Source: Paramacrobiotus metropolitanus (lineage: Eukaryota > Tardigrada > Eutardigrada > Parachela > Macrobiotidae). From it: a stretch of DNA of 64,000 bases. Under the pieces are notes generated by a model. It was not told the DNA's origin and searched no databases. It saw nothing but the letters and a program-made list of their open reading frames with translations. Shown here piece by piece: positions 10,843-25,275 of this stretch. The stretch lies in NCBI RefSeq assembly GCF_019649055.1, contig NW_026570248.1, forward strand, positions 1,116,001-1,180,000, written 5' to 3'. Both the position numbers and the translations under genes were made by a program. The number at the start of each line of letters is the position of its first letter. The first letter of the stretch is position 1.

Positions 10843-12146
10843 TCAAGTTAGCATGCTCAGGACTTCTTCCACTTCGGCAGGAGTAAACAAATGATACATC
10901 TTTTCGTGGGTTACGGTGGCAATCTGCAAAACCAAATGGGCGGTTTACATAATTATTATGCTATAAACGTATTTCAAGCATATCATGGAGGCAGCAGCGC
11001 ATGCAGGAACGAGAATTAAAGTTTACCTCAATATTAATCGAATTGATCTTCTCTTCCATAACCTGCTTCAAAATAGCAGTGGCATGCTTAAGGGCTTCCT
11101 TGAGAGTCATATCTTTGTGGTAAACTTCCTGCAGGCTCTGCTGAGCACCTTCCGAGCCAGATCCAATTGCTTTAGCGTCGAACTGAATGAATGTGCCAGA
11201 AGGATCCATGTGCCATCTACAGAATATTGATCAAGTAATTTATAAAAAGCAAAACAAACAATAATAAATAATGCAAACGCGAATAATTATGAAATTCTTC
11301 GTTCACACATTTCAGAGTTGTTGTCATCGAGTATCAGGGAAAACTGACGACATCCTAACCCAACCGCAAAACATGTATAAATTCCGAATATCGCATGACG
11401 CATAGTAACTCAAAACAGTGACAAAAGGTACTGTCCCACACGTACAGTTGGGGCTTTCGGTGATCAATCCCGGCAAACATCATGGCCACACCAAACGGAC
11501 GGGAGAGAGTTGTACCGTATCCGATTGCCAAATTGGATACCGCCTGTGTCACACTTTCCACGCTCATGCGTTCGTTGTAATTGAACCAGTAACTCAGTGC
11601 CTCTACTCGAGCCTTTTCAACAAGGGTTCGGGCATCAGCAATAAGGCCGCTCACGGCGCAACCTAAAACAAAAAAAACATCAAGGAATACCGAAAAGAAA
11701 CACGGGAAAAGGAGCAAAAACGCATTGTGCCGTTTCAGCAGCAAAAACCGGCTACCTATATGCTCATCCACTTTCCATATCTTTTCTATACTGGATGGTT
11801 CCAGAAGTGGAGATGTGATTCGTTTCTCGACAGCAAGTACACATCCCTCTTTAGTTTGGATTCCGATTGCCGTGGAGCCAAGCTAGAAACCACCATAAAA
11901 CGCAGACTTAACAACAGTAATACAACTAGCCAGTAATAATACTGAAAAGCACTATTTTACAGTGTGGTAGTAATGGCGGAGTCAATGCTGTATTTGTTTT
12001 TCAATAGGGACTTATAACTTATTAACACTCCGCAGCGTGCGAAGCCTTACCTTGATAGCCTCTATAGCGTACTCCACCTGGAACAGTCGGCCTTCTGGGG
12101 AGTATGTGTTGATTCCACGGTCGTATTCTGATCTGGTCATAAACAT
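10843..12146 (-). CDS. PSMA5: 20S proteasome subunit alpha type-5
   Basis: Five exons: 12051-12146, 11756-11882, 11446-11662, 11027-11216 and 10843-10923. All are phase-consistent with GT-AG introns and give 236 residues; the human protein has 241. Diagnostic stretches are [117 protein letters not shown] and [15 protein letters not shown]. The subunit is a structural, non-catalytic member of the outer alpha ring of the proteasome. As expected for an alpha subunit, an N-terminal extension is present and there is no catalytic Thr1. The exon 3/4 junction uses a strong gtacgt donor and restores PQLWHMDPSG. Confidence 0.96.
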
Positions 12147-13372
12147 GATGCGGCTGGAACTTTATGGCTGTTCCGAACAATGCACCGTAGGACTGTAATG
12201 GATCCTAGAATCGGGATTAAGCGCCTGCGCAAACAATGCCAAGTGTGTTCCAGACAAAGACGATTCTGTAAAGCGAAACTTTCCTTCGTAAATTTTTGCG
12301 CTGATATCTTCCAATATAAAAGAAATAATTATGGACTTCGAATATCAAAATACATAATAATTTTAACCGCGAAAGTTAAAACTGCTGTGAACCAGTAAGT
12401 ACGTAAACTGAAGTCTGAACCATGAGTCTGCAATTTGAGCGTCCGTAGTGACTCCGTACGATTAGAGCAGATCTACTGTACAGGAAACCGATCAGCTCAG
12501 CGGTTCAGCCCGAACTGAGATCATCGAGTACCCGTGGGCCGTGCTAATTATTATTTTCCCTAATTCCCATGAATGCATCTTTTTTTTGTGATAATGAAAA
12601 AATATAAATCATAACAATCACATCAACAGTGTAGCATACTCGGTTTAATACAAAATTATCACCATACAGTATACACCATCAGAACTCAGATACGGCATCG
12701 GCTGTCGGTTCAGAGCCCGCACTGCCGAGCTGACCGGAGCATCAACAATTATTGCCATGCAAATTATCCGAATCTCGAAAGCTGGCAATCCCATTTTTTA
12801 GGATCATCGGAATTGGTTTCTGCATAAAGCTTGCTGATAAAAGTTGGGATGAGCTATGATAGCAGGTGCTGCTTATATCGGCATTAGAATAGTGCGGTGA
12901 AAACAGTGAAAACATACAGTAGCTGTACCTTTTTTTGGGGCGTCTCCAAAGTTGCTTTGGCTTGGATCGGCGCAAAGTAAGCCAGTAGGCTGTAAGTGTA
13001 AGGAGCAGGACACCCTTTCCCGTTTTAACGATGGATGGGTCTCAGCTCCCGAGGATCCTGCCTGCTTTTGTTTACTAGTAATAGTTACTTAACAAAAGCG
13101 TTTTTTCAGGATCAGTTGTTTTTCCATCGACGATTAGATTGATTCTTCGAGTTTCCAGAGCTGGTGAGTGTGTAACTGTGTTCGATTGACTTGCAATTGT
13201 TAAAACAGATAGATCATAGGCCCTATCTGATAGGGTCGAAGAAGCGGTAACTGTAAGGTGACAGAGATACCTTTTGGGCGATTTCGCGATGATTTACACG
13301 GGTTTAATTAATTTTTGTAATACATTTGTAGGACTGCGTGGAATTCGCTGAGTGGTTGTTCACGAAGCAGCG
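12147..13372. other. divergent intergenic region
   Basis: About 1.2 kb between the PSMA5 and synaptophysin starts, presumably with both promoters and non-coding first exons. I see no coding exon. An ATG and donor pattern at 13373-13387 marks the synaptophysin start. Confidence 0.4.
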
Positions 13373-14692
<1,320 letters not shown>

Positions 14693-14715
14693 ATGGGAAA
14701 ACACCTGATGCGCGC

Positions 14716-15889
14716 ATCCGCTTGACGGTATGTTGGCCACTTGATTGATTGATTGTCCCGCCTGCAGAGTGAGTCAGTTGAAGAAAGAGTGAATATTTCC
14801 TTACAAGTTACCAATGTTTAAACTGATTGAATTTCCCTTCTAACGCATGTTTCGCTAGTACCATTTTGAAAGCGAAAAGATCATTTTGTGTTTGTTCTCT
14901 TGGAACACGCATTGTACTCATTGGCGATTAATTAGGTCGTTTAGGCCGCTTGACCAAACATCGGTTGTTGCTTACTTGATGTGCTAAGTCCGTTGTTCAC
15001 CCTAATGTGAAACCTACACTGCGGTTGTTCAGAGGAAATGCTGGTGCATTGTTACATAACACTGTTGTAAAGTTATCTCTCTTTTTATTCTCTCTCAATC
15101 TTTGCTCTTCCTTCGTAGTTGTTGAATTGTCCTGATTGGGTGTTAAAGTTGACATTAAAATCATGCTTATCCCAGGCAACGGTATATTTTGACGTTGACC
15201 GCCGGTGCAACTGCTCACACACACATATGTGCGAGTTGGTTGATTTGGTCTTTACGCACACAGTGTCTCCACCTGATGATACAAGAGATTTTAGTGCATT
15301 GTATTTGTTCAGGAGAGAATCATCAATGACAGTGGAGTCATGTATGTTGACTACGGCAGTGTCATTGAAGTTTTTTCTCGGCCCCGGCTATTTGGCTGGA
15401 TAGGGTAGTGGTCGGTGAGTTTCTTTGCCTGAATGTAAACGCTGGTGCTGGAGCGTACGAGATTGGATTTGTCTAGGCGAAAGCAAGCGTGCTAGCTGGG
15501 TGGAACCTTGAGAGTGAGACTCTTAAGCTCTAATTAAACCAAGAGACTAAATCAGTTGATAGTTTATTAGCGTGCTGACCAGGTGCGCGGTGTTTTCTTG
15601 CTGTTGTTTTCTCAGGCCTTATCCCTGGCAAGTGTTTCTTCGGTTCAAATGGATCTATGACAGCGTGTCGGATGGCTTTCTCAAGTGCCGTACCCATGTA
15701 TCCCTAATTGTCGCTATCGTCGTAGTCGATATCGATACGTGGGATTAATAATTTTTTACACTTAATCCAGTTTCTTTGAGTACCTACGTTTTCTCTTTCC
15801 GGTTCGTGGTGCTGTTGAGATGCATAATATGTTGTCGAGGCAGATACAACACCTCAAATTGTGGATTGTATTTTTGATAAGCGGTAAGA
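14716..15889 (+). repeat. duplicated segment, left copy (upstream flank and exon 1 of cysteine-rich gene)
   Basis: This 1.17-kb stretch is repeated almost unchanged at 36012-37178. Its first 180 or so bp also recur inverted at about 19697-19905. It covers the synaptophysin 3' flank, a non-coding stretch and the first coding exon of the cysteine-rich gene. An open frame near 15119-15403 is shifted in the right copy by a 2-bp difference and is probably not coding. Confidence 0.85.
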
Positions 15890-18800
15890 CGTAAATATAC
15901 TTTTAAATTGGCATTAGGTATGTCTGATCGTTGCTCTTTTTGAGGCACAAACTATGATTCTTTTCGACCGAATAGCAATATGTGTTATAGCAAACTGGTG
16001 TTTTTGTATTATTTTTATATGCATGTGATATTCGTTTTAAATTTTCTGTTTTCCAGATTTGTTTCCCACTTGCTGGGAGTTTTATAACTTCAGCATCTGC
16101 GAGTTTAATACCAATCTAACATTAATTTATTTATGCGAGTAATGCACAAAATTATGTGAAAGTGGTAGAGCTTTATGCACATAGTGAAACCGGTGCCATG
16201 AACGTGGTTTTTGTAAAAGTTTTGGAAAAACGTGGATTTCGGTTTAGCTTTGCTTAGACAGTATTTAGTGTTTATTAGTTGCACTGCTGCAGTTGCCAGC
16301 TTGTTTAGCCGGTCTCCATAACCTTGATATTTCATTTGCGTGCTGTAACCGTAAAGACGGACTTGCATGCATAGTTGACCAGCTTTAACAGCGTGTTACG
16401 TTATGCTAATACAGGTACCGTCAGTCCCGTGATAACACTGACAAATCCTTGTCAACAGTCCTTAATTGACCAATGTGGGAGATTGATTACTGGATTCACA
16501 CCACAGAAATATCTATCGGGTCTGGTTCCAGATTCGGCCATAAGAGATGACTGCGAGTAGGTATCCGTTAAAATTGTCCTGATATCGATGGATTCCAGCA
16601 CACTGATTTAAATTTTGATCAGTTTTTTAAATTTCTTCGTAAAGATATATCTACAAGATCTGTAGGTTAAATTTTCTCAGACCTTTTTTAGGATGAAATT
16701 TAAACCGCCTCAAAAATAAACGGACTTAAAGTGATCAGAATACCTGCATGCTTGGTGGAAAAGAAAATTAAATCAGCAAATCGAATTAATTACAATGATC
16801 TGCTAGAATCTGCGATACGAGTACAGTATGATACTAGTAATTGTCATTTGTCAGCCCGTTTAATATTTTGTTTGCTTTAGTTTTTACGGTTAAAGCTTGT
16901 GGTTGTGTTGTGCATTCTTTCATTTATGACATCATTTTTTAGGGCGTTTGCGTCAGTTCGATTGTGCAACGAGAAAGTATTAAGGCCATGTTTGGGTACG
17001 AGCGGACAATTTCCGTGACCTTTTCGCTGTTGTTCTTATTTACAACACTGGCGAATAACAAATTAACAACGATATTGCATAATATTTGCAGCTGCCGAAC
17101 TAGTAACTCTGGATCCATTCATAAGACAAGCAAACGAATTCATCATGCTGTTCTGTGAAAATGATCAATTTCGAAGAGGTTTGTGCTTTTTGCGGTTACG
17201 TAATTGCTGTGAGTTGTAACACCAATCTTGACCATTCACTTACACTTCCACCTCACTTTGAACCTGTTAAGAAGCCGGCTGAATGAAAGTTGTTGTTAAC
17301 AGATTATGCACACCACGGCCAGTGTTTAGCCGTGGTCAGTCTGGATATTAATCAGTGCATTGCTAACTATGGAGCTACCGTATCGGATATTGCTGCCGTC
17401 TCTGATAATCTGGCTCCCCAGGAAGTCTTACATCGAAGCTGTTGGTGAGTCAAGACTGAATCAGGGAAAATAAAACTGCACAGTGTTTTTCTCGCACTTC
17501 ATAAAATGGCCATGGCCAAAATAAGCTATAAAAGTAGTAGTGTTTGCTGAAAAGTGTCGCTCATGTAAGCGCATCCCGTACAGCTTTTATGGCAAAATAA
17601 TCAGATTACTGAATTACTTTCGAAAGTATTTCCTGATTATCACTATGTGGTTCGTGCATTATTGACATCTAATAGCCGTTTATTTTAGTAATCAGTTTTT
17701 TTTGCGATTTTCTCTGGGAGAGTAGAATCCAGCGCGCTAACTAATTGGTAAGCCATACATTTTCGACTTGGAGCATCAGAGAACAATTAAAGAAACAGAT
17801 CTAATTACGACCGGCAATAACATAGCATTGCCCTTGCGTGCATGCAACGAAAAATTGTATCGTATCTTCTTATGTCTCATAATTAAATGAACACTTATAT
17901 ATTTGTTCATTTAATCGGTAGACTACGGATTTGAAGTAATGATCAGTAAAGTAAATAAACATTATTCGGTGCTTCTGTTTTTTTTCTTAATTACGTATTT
18001 TTACTATTTTTGCTATCGCTGTTCGATGTGAAAAAGATAAGACAATGGGAAAAATTAGGCAAATCTTTTTTGGTTAATATTGCTTTAGGTCTTGACTAGT
18101 ACGGTATGTACTATATTTACTTTTTGTGCCTGTGCAGAACTTGATTAAGCATGAATTATAACCCTTCTTATTTTCATGTAAATAAGTTATAAATGACTCG
18201 GTTCCATAGATCTTATGTTCACTAGGGTAGCTGTTACGTAAGCAGAACAATATGAGACTGGTGGTTAACCGATGTTTTGTTGTTGGACAGCGATGGCCTT
18301 CACAGGCTTACCCAGTGTTCATTTGAAGCAGCCGTGCGGAAGTGCCACCCATCATCGGCGGATTTTGTGAAAAAGTTTCTTTATAAAATGATGAAATCCA
18401 CACTTCAAGACTGGATAGCACGCCAGGTAACAATTATATCTGCACTCTTGCTTTTTCCTTGTAAGTTATACAATACCGCACGTCGTAACCTAAATTTATA
18501 TAATTTAATTTGTACAACCAGTCAACAACAACTGGAGAAGAGAAAAGAGCAGTAACGAAGAACAACGCTTTGATTTGTCTTTTTCAACAGTGTTTTGAAT
18601 ATCAAGCTCAGTGCGGCCGTGATTTGGGCCTTGAGGATCCCCTATCCAACCGGCACAATCTCATCTCCCTGCCCAATATGACCCAGCCGGATGCGGGGAC
18701 GAGTAGCAGCAGTGTAGATGATGCAATTATCGCTTCATCCCCGCCGCCCTTCAGCACGATGCAGGGCGCCAGCAGTAACAATATGGAAACGCTATTTACG

Positions 18801-19250
18801 GGCGCAGCCGCCACGGGCACCCGTTCCAGCGTGCAGCAGCAGGCGCAGTTGACCAACACCGTTCCTTCAGCGGCTTCGCATGCTGATGCAGCGCCCGCGG
18901 CTACCGACACCACCGTATTATCCCGACCGCTTCTAGTCCCGGATGGAGAGGGTAGTTCCGTGAAAGTCAACCAGACGGCTGAAGATGATGCGCCGACAAT
19001 CTTGGCGGCCGGTCCCGCGGGTTTACCGCTTCCGGGTGTGGCTCCCACGGCGAATGCTGACCCAGCCGACAGTACCGCGGCGGCCAGCGCCAATGCGCCA
19101 TCACCCAAGACGTTCAGCATCAAGACCGTACCGAACGAGAAGTCCAAGACGGCGAAATTAAAAAACACCGGAAATGATCTGTCGCATCCGCTGGCGAGGA
19201 AGTTTCTTTTGATCATTAGCACAATTGCTTTTCTTGCGGGATGGTATTAG
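15820..19250 (+). CDS. cysteine-rich secreted, probably GPI-anchored protein (family member A)
   Basis: Seven exons: 15820-15883, 16415-16556, 16943-16995, 17092-17178, 17303-17444, 18291-18426 and 18591-19250, with every phase matching, encode 427 residues. A signal peptide (about 1-22, LWIVFLIS core) precedes a cysteine region with spacing C-x7-C-x25-C-x8-C-x7-C-x22-C-x14-C-x10-C. A second block follows (SCCDGLHRLTQC, FEAAVRKC) and ends at a QCFEYQAQCGRDLG segment. The C-terminal exon is a roughly 180-residue Ser/Thr/Ala/Pro-rich stalk ending in a hydrophobic tail (FLLIISTIAFLAGWY), typical of a GPI-attachment signal. Function is unknown. The same cysteine spacing and intron positions occur at 39205-41879 and partly at 52316-53120. 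The pattern resembles multi-cysteine secreted domains such as DUF19/T20D4.11-like, but I cannot assign a family. Confidence 0.78.
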
Positions 19251-19370
19251 TTCGGCAGCGGCGAGAAATTGTGTAAATGTGTCGTTCATGTCGTTTATCT
19301 TCTCTTCTTGTTGTACGTAGGAACAAAATACTGCTATTCTTGACAGACGGTACAGCCGTTGATTAATTTC
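18171..19370 (+). repeat. duplicated segment, left copy (exons 6-7 of member A)
   Basis: This block is repeated at 37321-38545 with about 99 percent identity in the last exon and lower identity at both edges. Together with the upstream duplicated segment it shows that a whole gene was copied and its middle then lost in the right copy. Confidence 0.85.
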
Positions 19371-19696
19371 GTTGGGATCAAATCTTGGTTAGATTTAAAC
19401 GACAGACCTTGCACCACATGTATAAAATCCGCTATACGCGCCATACGGCCAGGAACCCAAGGACCATAATTTTATTACGTCAAAAATTATCGGAAATTCA
19501 TGAGAAAATGGTTATAGGAAAGACCGTTAGACTAGTACACATTTATCTGAACAATCTATGAAATAACAAGAATCTGACAAACAATACAAACTGCTTCGTG
19601 AGTCAGAAGCAAATAGTTAAAGAAAACATCCGAAAATGAGTGAGTTACTGATTTGTACCAAATTCGAGCAAAATTTTACGATCTAAGGATTCGCCA

Positions 19697-22185
19697 ATGA
19701 GTACAAAGCGTGTTTCAAGAGAACAAACACAAAATGACCTTTTCGCTGTCAAAATGGTACTAGCGAAACATGCGTTAGAAGGGAAATTCAATCAGTTTAA
19801 ACACTGGTAACTTGTAAGGAAATATTCACTCTTTCTTCAACTGACTCACTCTGCAGGCGGACAATCAATCAATCAAGTGACAAACATACCGTCAAGCGGA
19901 TTCGACCAAAATTATTCCAGTGTCCGAATTTTCGTTCGTTCGCCAATGCCATTACTTCAGGATTTTCAGTTTATTCAATACCAACAGGAAGATCGGCAGT
20001 CACCCGGACTTGCAGTTTCAAGGAGAAGTCAAACGGATTAACGTATCCTTTCGCCGGATCCTTCAGTTTCTAGAACACACGGACTCATAATCATCAGTCC
20101 CAATTTCCGACCGAACAAAATAATTCACCTTCATAGAAACATACGCCTTGTATCCACAGATTACTTTGGCATCGTCATCATGCTTAGAGAATCGATGGAA
20201 TAGTGCTACAACATCCAAAAAAAAACATCCTCAACTCAAAAACGTAAAAAAATAACCCACCGTAGCCAAAATTGCAACGCAATTTCTGATAAGAGCATTT
20301 ACCATGCTATAGAAGTATTGTAAAACACTAACATTTCGTAATTGGTACAGTTTCCTCTTTCCATGGTAGCAGGCGAAACTCTGCAGCAACCTGACACGTC
20401 CAAGAACCGGATTCCGAGTGATCTGACGGTCCAGAACACTTAAGAAAAAACCCAAGCGCGTCATCCCCACCATCCGCTTTCTTCTCCACCATTATACTCC
20501 TGCAAAACTTTGCACGTAAAAGCCGATAGCTTCATCCAGATTGCTGATTACTGGTTTTGTTAAAAACAACGACCCCTCACCAAAGCAGCTTCTGAACTGT
20601 TATGGAATCGCTGGGAGTAGATATCCTCAACATTTTTCGGACATCCGGAACTATATAATTAATAACACCCTCATCGCACAGCCCTAGAAAAATCAAACAA
20701 TTTCTACAAGCATGGCCACAGTTTCTACAAACATTGGCCGAATGAATGAACGCTAACTTTGTCGGGAATTCGTAGGGAACGGCAGAATCGGTTTCATGGT
20801 GGCGTGCTTATACTTATAGATTTCCCATCCTTCCGGTTCCAGCAACAAGCCATTCTGAATAAAAATGCTATCGTGAACGCTTATCGGTGCTCTGCTTTCT
20901 AGCGACTCTGGCGTTTTGATTTGCGGATGGCAAATTTACCGACTACCATCTACCATCCCAACTTACGCACCGATTTGATAATTTTTTTTAGCACAAGCTA
21001 CTTAGAGAAAACAGATTAAAATTGTTTCACAAACTCCACCTTTAATGGTCCATCGAGCAGCTGTTTATCGGTCATCAGCGGAAAACGGATGAGAAACAGC
21101 GTCTCGCCCAAAATTTCACGACGATTGGCGGACGAAGCGTCCTTGTTCTTTTCCATGCACATGCTGGTAGCCCACCTACAAAAACGTCGCAGATATCACC
21201 CACTCAGCATCCTGCGTCCCGTCCTTAAAAGAGCACTGCAATAATTCGTTTACTTGTCAACAAACGAATAAATAGTGTTTTCGCTGGCGCTCAACGAATC
21301 CCGTTGGAGAATTAAGCGCAGCGCCTCTTCTCCAATCGCACAGAACTGATCCGATTCCCAGATAGTTTTTGCAGATGCATCAATTAAAAACAAGCACGCC
21401 TGCAGGATGTTGGGTACTGCAATTGCGTAGCGAACAGCCTAAAAGAAATAGATAGAAACGACTTTCGCGCAGTCCGTTCAGTCAATGCACGTACGCTCTC
21501 CAGTATAACCAAGCAGTTATCAATGATGAGATCCTTCAGGATAAATTCGGCGCAGTTGGCTGCCAGCAACGGTAAGTTGTACTTGTCTGCGCAGCCGAGT
21601 GTGTGGAAGACGTTACCATGGGTCAAGTTCTTCACGTTGTCCGTGTACACATAGCTGCATTTACAAGATTATTATTATTTTCTGTCAAAAAAAAGATATT
21701 GGATTACTGCACGATCGACATACTGAAGCATATTATCGAACCCCTCGGGATGAATGCCGGCAACGTCGATGGGAGCTTCGCACTTCTCGGGCACACTTCC
21801 GTAGAACATTGTAAGGAACACATCGCTGCGGATGCTCAGGATAAGCCTACATGATATAGCTAACTTTTAACCAGGCAGATTGGCGTATTTTGGACGAGGA
21901 TCCCATGTAAATTGAAATCGGAGTAAAGATTGTGGACTTACCTGTGAGCCGGAAAAATCTTCGCGGCACCATGGTCACTCCCCACCGCGAACTGGACATC
22001 GCTCATTTCTCGACTGATCAAAATACGCTGCACGCCATCACTGATCTTCGTGATCCTGCCTCGTTCTTCCGAATTTGAGGACGATGAAGGCGGATTGTCA
22101 GACATGACAACAGAGGATTTGTGAGCCAATGAAACTTAGGCGGTCAGAGCCCACAAATAAAATCCGAAATGCAACAGGTACAATG
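19697..22185 (-). repeat. left arm of a large inverted duplication
   Basis: The reverse complement of this segment matches about 33735-36290. The arms contain a complete BTB-BACK-MATH gene each plus about 200 bp of the segment found downstream of synaptophysin. The arms are separated by about 11.5 kb of repeat-rich DNA. Identity is uneven: near-perfect over about 21035-21724, clearly lower elsewhere. Confidence 0.88.
19971..22105 (-). CDS. BTB-BACK-MATH domain protein, copy A
   Basis: Ten exons (21942-22105, 21724-21846, 21495-21654, 21254-21438, 21040-21175, 20758-20854, 20581-20683, 20333-20499, 20129-20205, 19971-20069) give 436 residues with all phases consistent. The BTB domain spans about 25-140 (MSDVQFAVGSDHG, FPAHR, SDVFLTMFYGS, HPEGFDNML, YVYTDNVKN). 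The BACK-like region is about 145-255 (ADKYNLPLLAANCAEFIL, WESDQFCAIGEEAL). A MATH domain fills about 290-436 (VQKLLW, LGFFLKCSG, CQVAAEFRLL, GYKAYVSMKKLKDPAKGYVN, LTADLPVGIE-like end). Such proteins are usually Cullin-3 adaptors: BTB binds Cul3 and MATH binds the substrate. The ATG at 22105 is the first in frame. The copy looks intact and is the inverted paralogue of 33828-35942. Confidence 0.88.
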
Positions 22186-22192
22186 TTAAACG

Positions 22193-22252
22193 AAATGGTG
22201 CATACCCAACATCTCCACATTCAGTACGAATGCACTGTATGCACTGTACGAC
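22193..22252 (+). repeat. copy of the left half of the palindromic element at 8320
   Basis: About 60 bp (from aaatggtgcatacccaacat to ctgtacgac) match 8326-8387 with a few changes. It lies just upstream of BTB-BACK-MATH copy A, at the outer edge of the inverted duplication. Confidence 0.7.
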
Positions 22253-23891
22253 TGCAAAATTGAGGAGCTGTGAGCAGTTTTTTAAACTGCAGTTGTCCGG
22301 TGACAGTGAAGCCAACTGGACAAAGCCGAATTGACGACGTACTGTTGGTACTCGGTTATGACTTGTAAGCGTGTAGAAAGCAAGAAGAACAGCAACAGCA
22401 GCAGCTGGAAAGAAGTTCAAAGAACGGCGTTTTAGCTGTCGACTCTAGACAGTGGTGGGGTGGTCGGTTTTGCAGTGGTGGGTTCTTCACTTTTCCCGTA
22501 GACTTTGTATGTTAGCTTTTCTTAAACTTTTCTTTTAAACTTAACAAATTGTAAGACTTGTTACCAAAACTAATTCTTGTCGCGCCATCTGCAAGCTTGG
22601 CGCTATGGAATGACATATAGGCACTAAAGTTTGGTTTAGTGCGTCACACAGAAAAGGGATCTTTGTATGGAATTCTTTAAGGCTTATTTTAATAACTAGC
22701 TGACCCCGCGCAAATTGCGCGGAATAAATAATGCAATAATATACCAAAGTCAGTTGTCAATAATATCTACTGGAAAATTTTCCTATTCGTTTGACTGCAG
22801 CGATGACCTTAGCGCTGAACTGTAAAATTTTTCTCCCAAAGCGAATAAGTTTTCACATCAGTTTCCGACCTTTTTTTTGTTTCCAGATCAGTCACCAATC
22901 AGTTAGATTTCGTGCAGTTGCCGCACAGGGACTCTGCAATTATTAGAACTTGTTCTTCCTTCCCGGTCTTTGACATTCAGCGCTTTTTTAAGCTGCAACT
23001 ATATTCAGTAACTGCCGGCAATGCAGTTCACAAATGACTTAAATTCCATTTTGACCACTGACACCGCTATTACCCGTTTAATCCCAGCTTAAAAATCAGT
23101 ATACTCGTACTAATAGAGCACAATTCGACCTTTTTCTATCGTTTTGACGACAGAACTACTTTAACTAAATATGACAGAAAAATTTTGCTGTGTATCCTCC
23201 TGCGCTTTTTGTTTTTCTAAATGTGACACATTTCTCGAAAAAATAAGCCAGCAGTCAACAGATCGCACACGCGTCAGAATCAATGTAATTGCAACACATG
23301 AAACTTTTAAGCAGCAAAAGCTACTCGTACTTCATTATTATACATACAATATGATACATAGATGCCTTAGCTGATGTACACCAATTAAAGAAATTGCAAT
23401 TTTTTTAAAAATCGGATCTGTTAAGCGGAACATATTGCATGCTTGCTTCTCCGCGAGCTCCGCGATCGCGCCGCAGCTTGGCGTCGCCTGCGCCTCCGTT
23501 TTCTAATGCGTTACATAACAAACTGAAAAAATTATTTCTAGTTTTCCAAAAATGCCTTGATATTTAAAAATAGCAGACCCCGCGCAAATTGCGCGCAAAA
23601 ATTTAATGCGATGAGCAAATCATAACCCACTGCAAAAATTGAAACTCGTGACCTGCAGGTGGTAAAGGTTTTATGACCGAAGCGTAAAATGCTATATTAT
23701 ACCGAAGTCTACAAAAGTACCACTCGAAACGCACTTTAAATGGGTTCTGTAAGATACAGAGCCGGAAGTTCTGTAACATTTTGTTACCACCCCCTTACCG
23801 CTGATTGGGCGCCCAAATTAAAGTGTCTGTATCTAAAAGGAACTTTCCTGGCTCCGTTACGATACAGAACTCGCATTTTTTACAGTGATGG

Positions 23892-24251
23892 CACAGAGAC
23901 TGGTAATACATAGAGAGGACGCACAATACTTTGCAAGTGATCCAGTTTTCCGTGCAGATTAAGACCCCCTGTCGTTGGCCTACCACCCACGAACGGCGAT
24001 TGCATCTCAAAATGTGGTCGAATACAGCCAATCCATGCAGCAAAACAGGATTGTGCGGATTGGTTGCATTTGGATAACCAACCACAATTGCGCATTAACG
24101 TTAAAACAGCCAATCCGTATAGCCAAAAGTGGCACTTTTGCCAATGATATTCGTGTTCGAAGCGGGGGTCTTAAGCTGAACGGCACAGCGGAACGCTGCC
24201 TTACATGCGATTCGATTGACATAGCCTCTCTATGTATTACCAGTCTCTGTG
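23892..24251. mobile_element. 360-bp MITE with 27-bp perfect terminal inverted repeats
   Basis: The ends are exact inverted repeats of 27 bp (outer bases cacagagactggtaataca) at 23892-23918 and 24225-24251. A further internal complementary block is agattaagaccccc versus gggggtcttaag. Both sides are flanked by the same 7 bp, gtgatgg (23885-23891 and 24252-24258), a target-site duplication. There is no coding capacity. The perfect ends argue for recent activity of a DNA transposase acting in trans. The CA start and duplication of about 7-8 bp suggest a hAT-like source, which is an inference. Confidence 0.88.
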
Positions 24252-24779
24252 GTGATGGGTTACTGAGTTTTTTGGACCTCTTACTTACTTTCACTGTTGC
24301 AATACTTTCGACTTACTTTACTGTCAGTTAATGAGACAGGCAGATTTTCGAATAGATATTATCGTCATTTAATACCACTCGAAAGGCACTTTAAATTTGT
24401 TCTGTACGATACAGTGCTGGAAGTTCTGTAAAAGTGAATTTACCAATGGTGCACCGCTGAATCTTACAGAGCGTTACAGAGCAGCGAGACCACTAACTCA
24501 AAAATTTAATCTTATTTGTTGAACTGTAGAGAACGAAAGAAACAGAAGAAAAACCAGCCACCTAAATTTTAATCACAGGGTACATACAGTACATTAACAG
24601 TACAGTTTAACTCAAAATAGTGTGCCTTTACAGTTAGTTCGAATTAATTCTGTTTAATTTTCACCATGTGTCGGTGGTTTCAGATAGTCCTGCTTTGTTT
24701 TGGTTTTTGATACATCTTTTTCAACACACTTATTATTTCTGTTTCCCATTTGCAAGATTTCTGCAGAAAGTTTTCCATT

Positions 24780-24979
24780 ATGAGTTCTCGTAAAACAGTC
24801 CTGCGCGACTTTGTGAGCATGAGATAGTTGGGAAAGCGTTCGACGAGTCTTCGAGCAGCATCAGTGACGACGCATCTGAGAGTTCCAGTGCATCGTCAGA
24901 GAGCGAAACCGATGAGATGCTAGAATTTGAGAAATTCAGTTCATCTCAAAAAAGTACCAATTCAAAACTCAAATTATAA
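24780..24979 (+). pseudogene. degraded acidic, Ser-rich reading frame, possibly transposase N-terminus
   Basis: A start MSSRKTVLRDFVSM is followed, after a one-base shift, by an acidic Ser/Glu/Asp-rich stretch (FDESSSSISDDASESS, then SETDEMLEFEKF) ending in a stop. The composition is coding-like and differs from its surroundings. piggyBac-type and some other DNA transposases begin with such acidic segments, but no catalytic domain follows, so the identity is a guess. Confidence 0.25.
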
Positions 24980-25124
24980 TTTTTAGCCGTATGATTGGCG
25001 CATCAAAAAGTCAACAACGAATTATTTTGACAAATCATTTTAAGTGCAAGTCATTTTGACTTGTGGTAAAAAAATAATCAGTGATGGGCAGCTGCGTAGG
25101 GAGCTTTCGTTTTTGGAGGGGGCC

Positions 25125-25275
25125 AAGGCGAGCCGAACCTACATATTGAGGGTGCCCCCTGGGGTGTACTCCAGGGGTGCACATCTGGGGCCACCCAAGG
25201 GGCATACCACTCGGGGGCACCCAAGGGTACAGCCCTGGGGGTGCACCTCTGCTACATTCGAGGGAGCGTATTCGA
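25125..25275. repeat. GC-rich imperfect palindrome / short-period repeats
   Basis: A locally GC-rich stretch built from variants of gggtgcac and ggggcacccaaggg in both orientations. It could form extended hairpins and is open in several frames on both strands purely because of its composition. Confidence 0.5.

Noticed and set aside
16057-16140. Exon candidate after tttccag in the first intron of the cysteine-rich gene
   Set aside because: It reaches an in-frame stop; skipping it to the exon at 16415 keeps phase and matches member B.
18608-19222. 204-codon minus-strand frame, also at 37756-38370
   Set aside because: It is the mirror of the low-complexity Ser/Thr/Ala/Pro stalk of the cysteine-rich gene, open because of composition.
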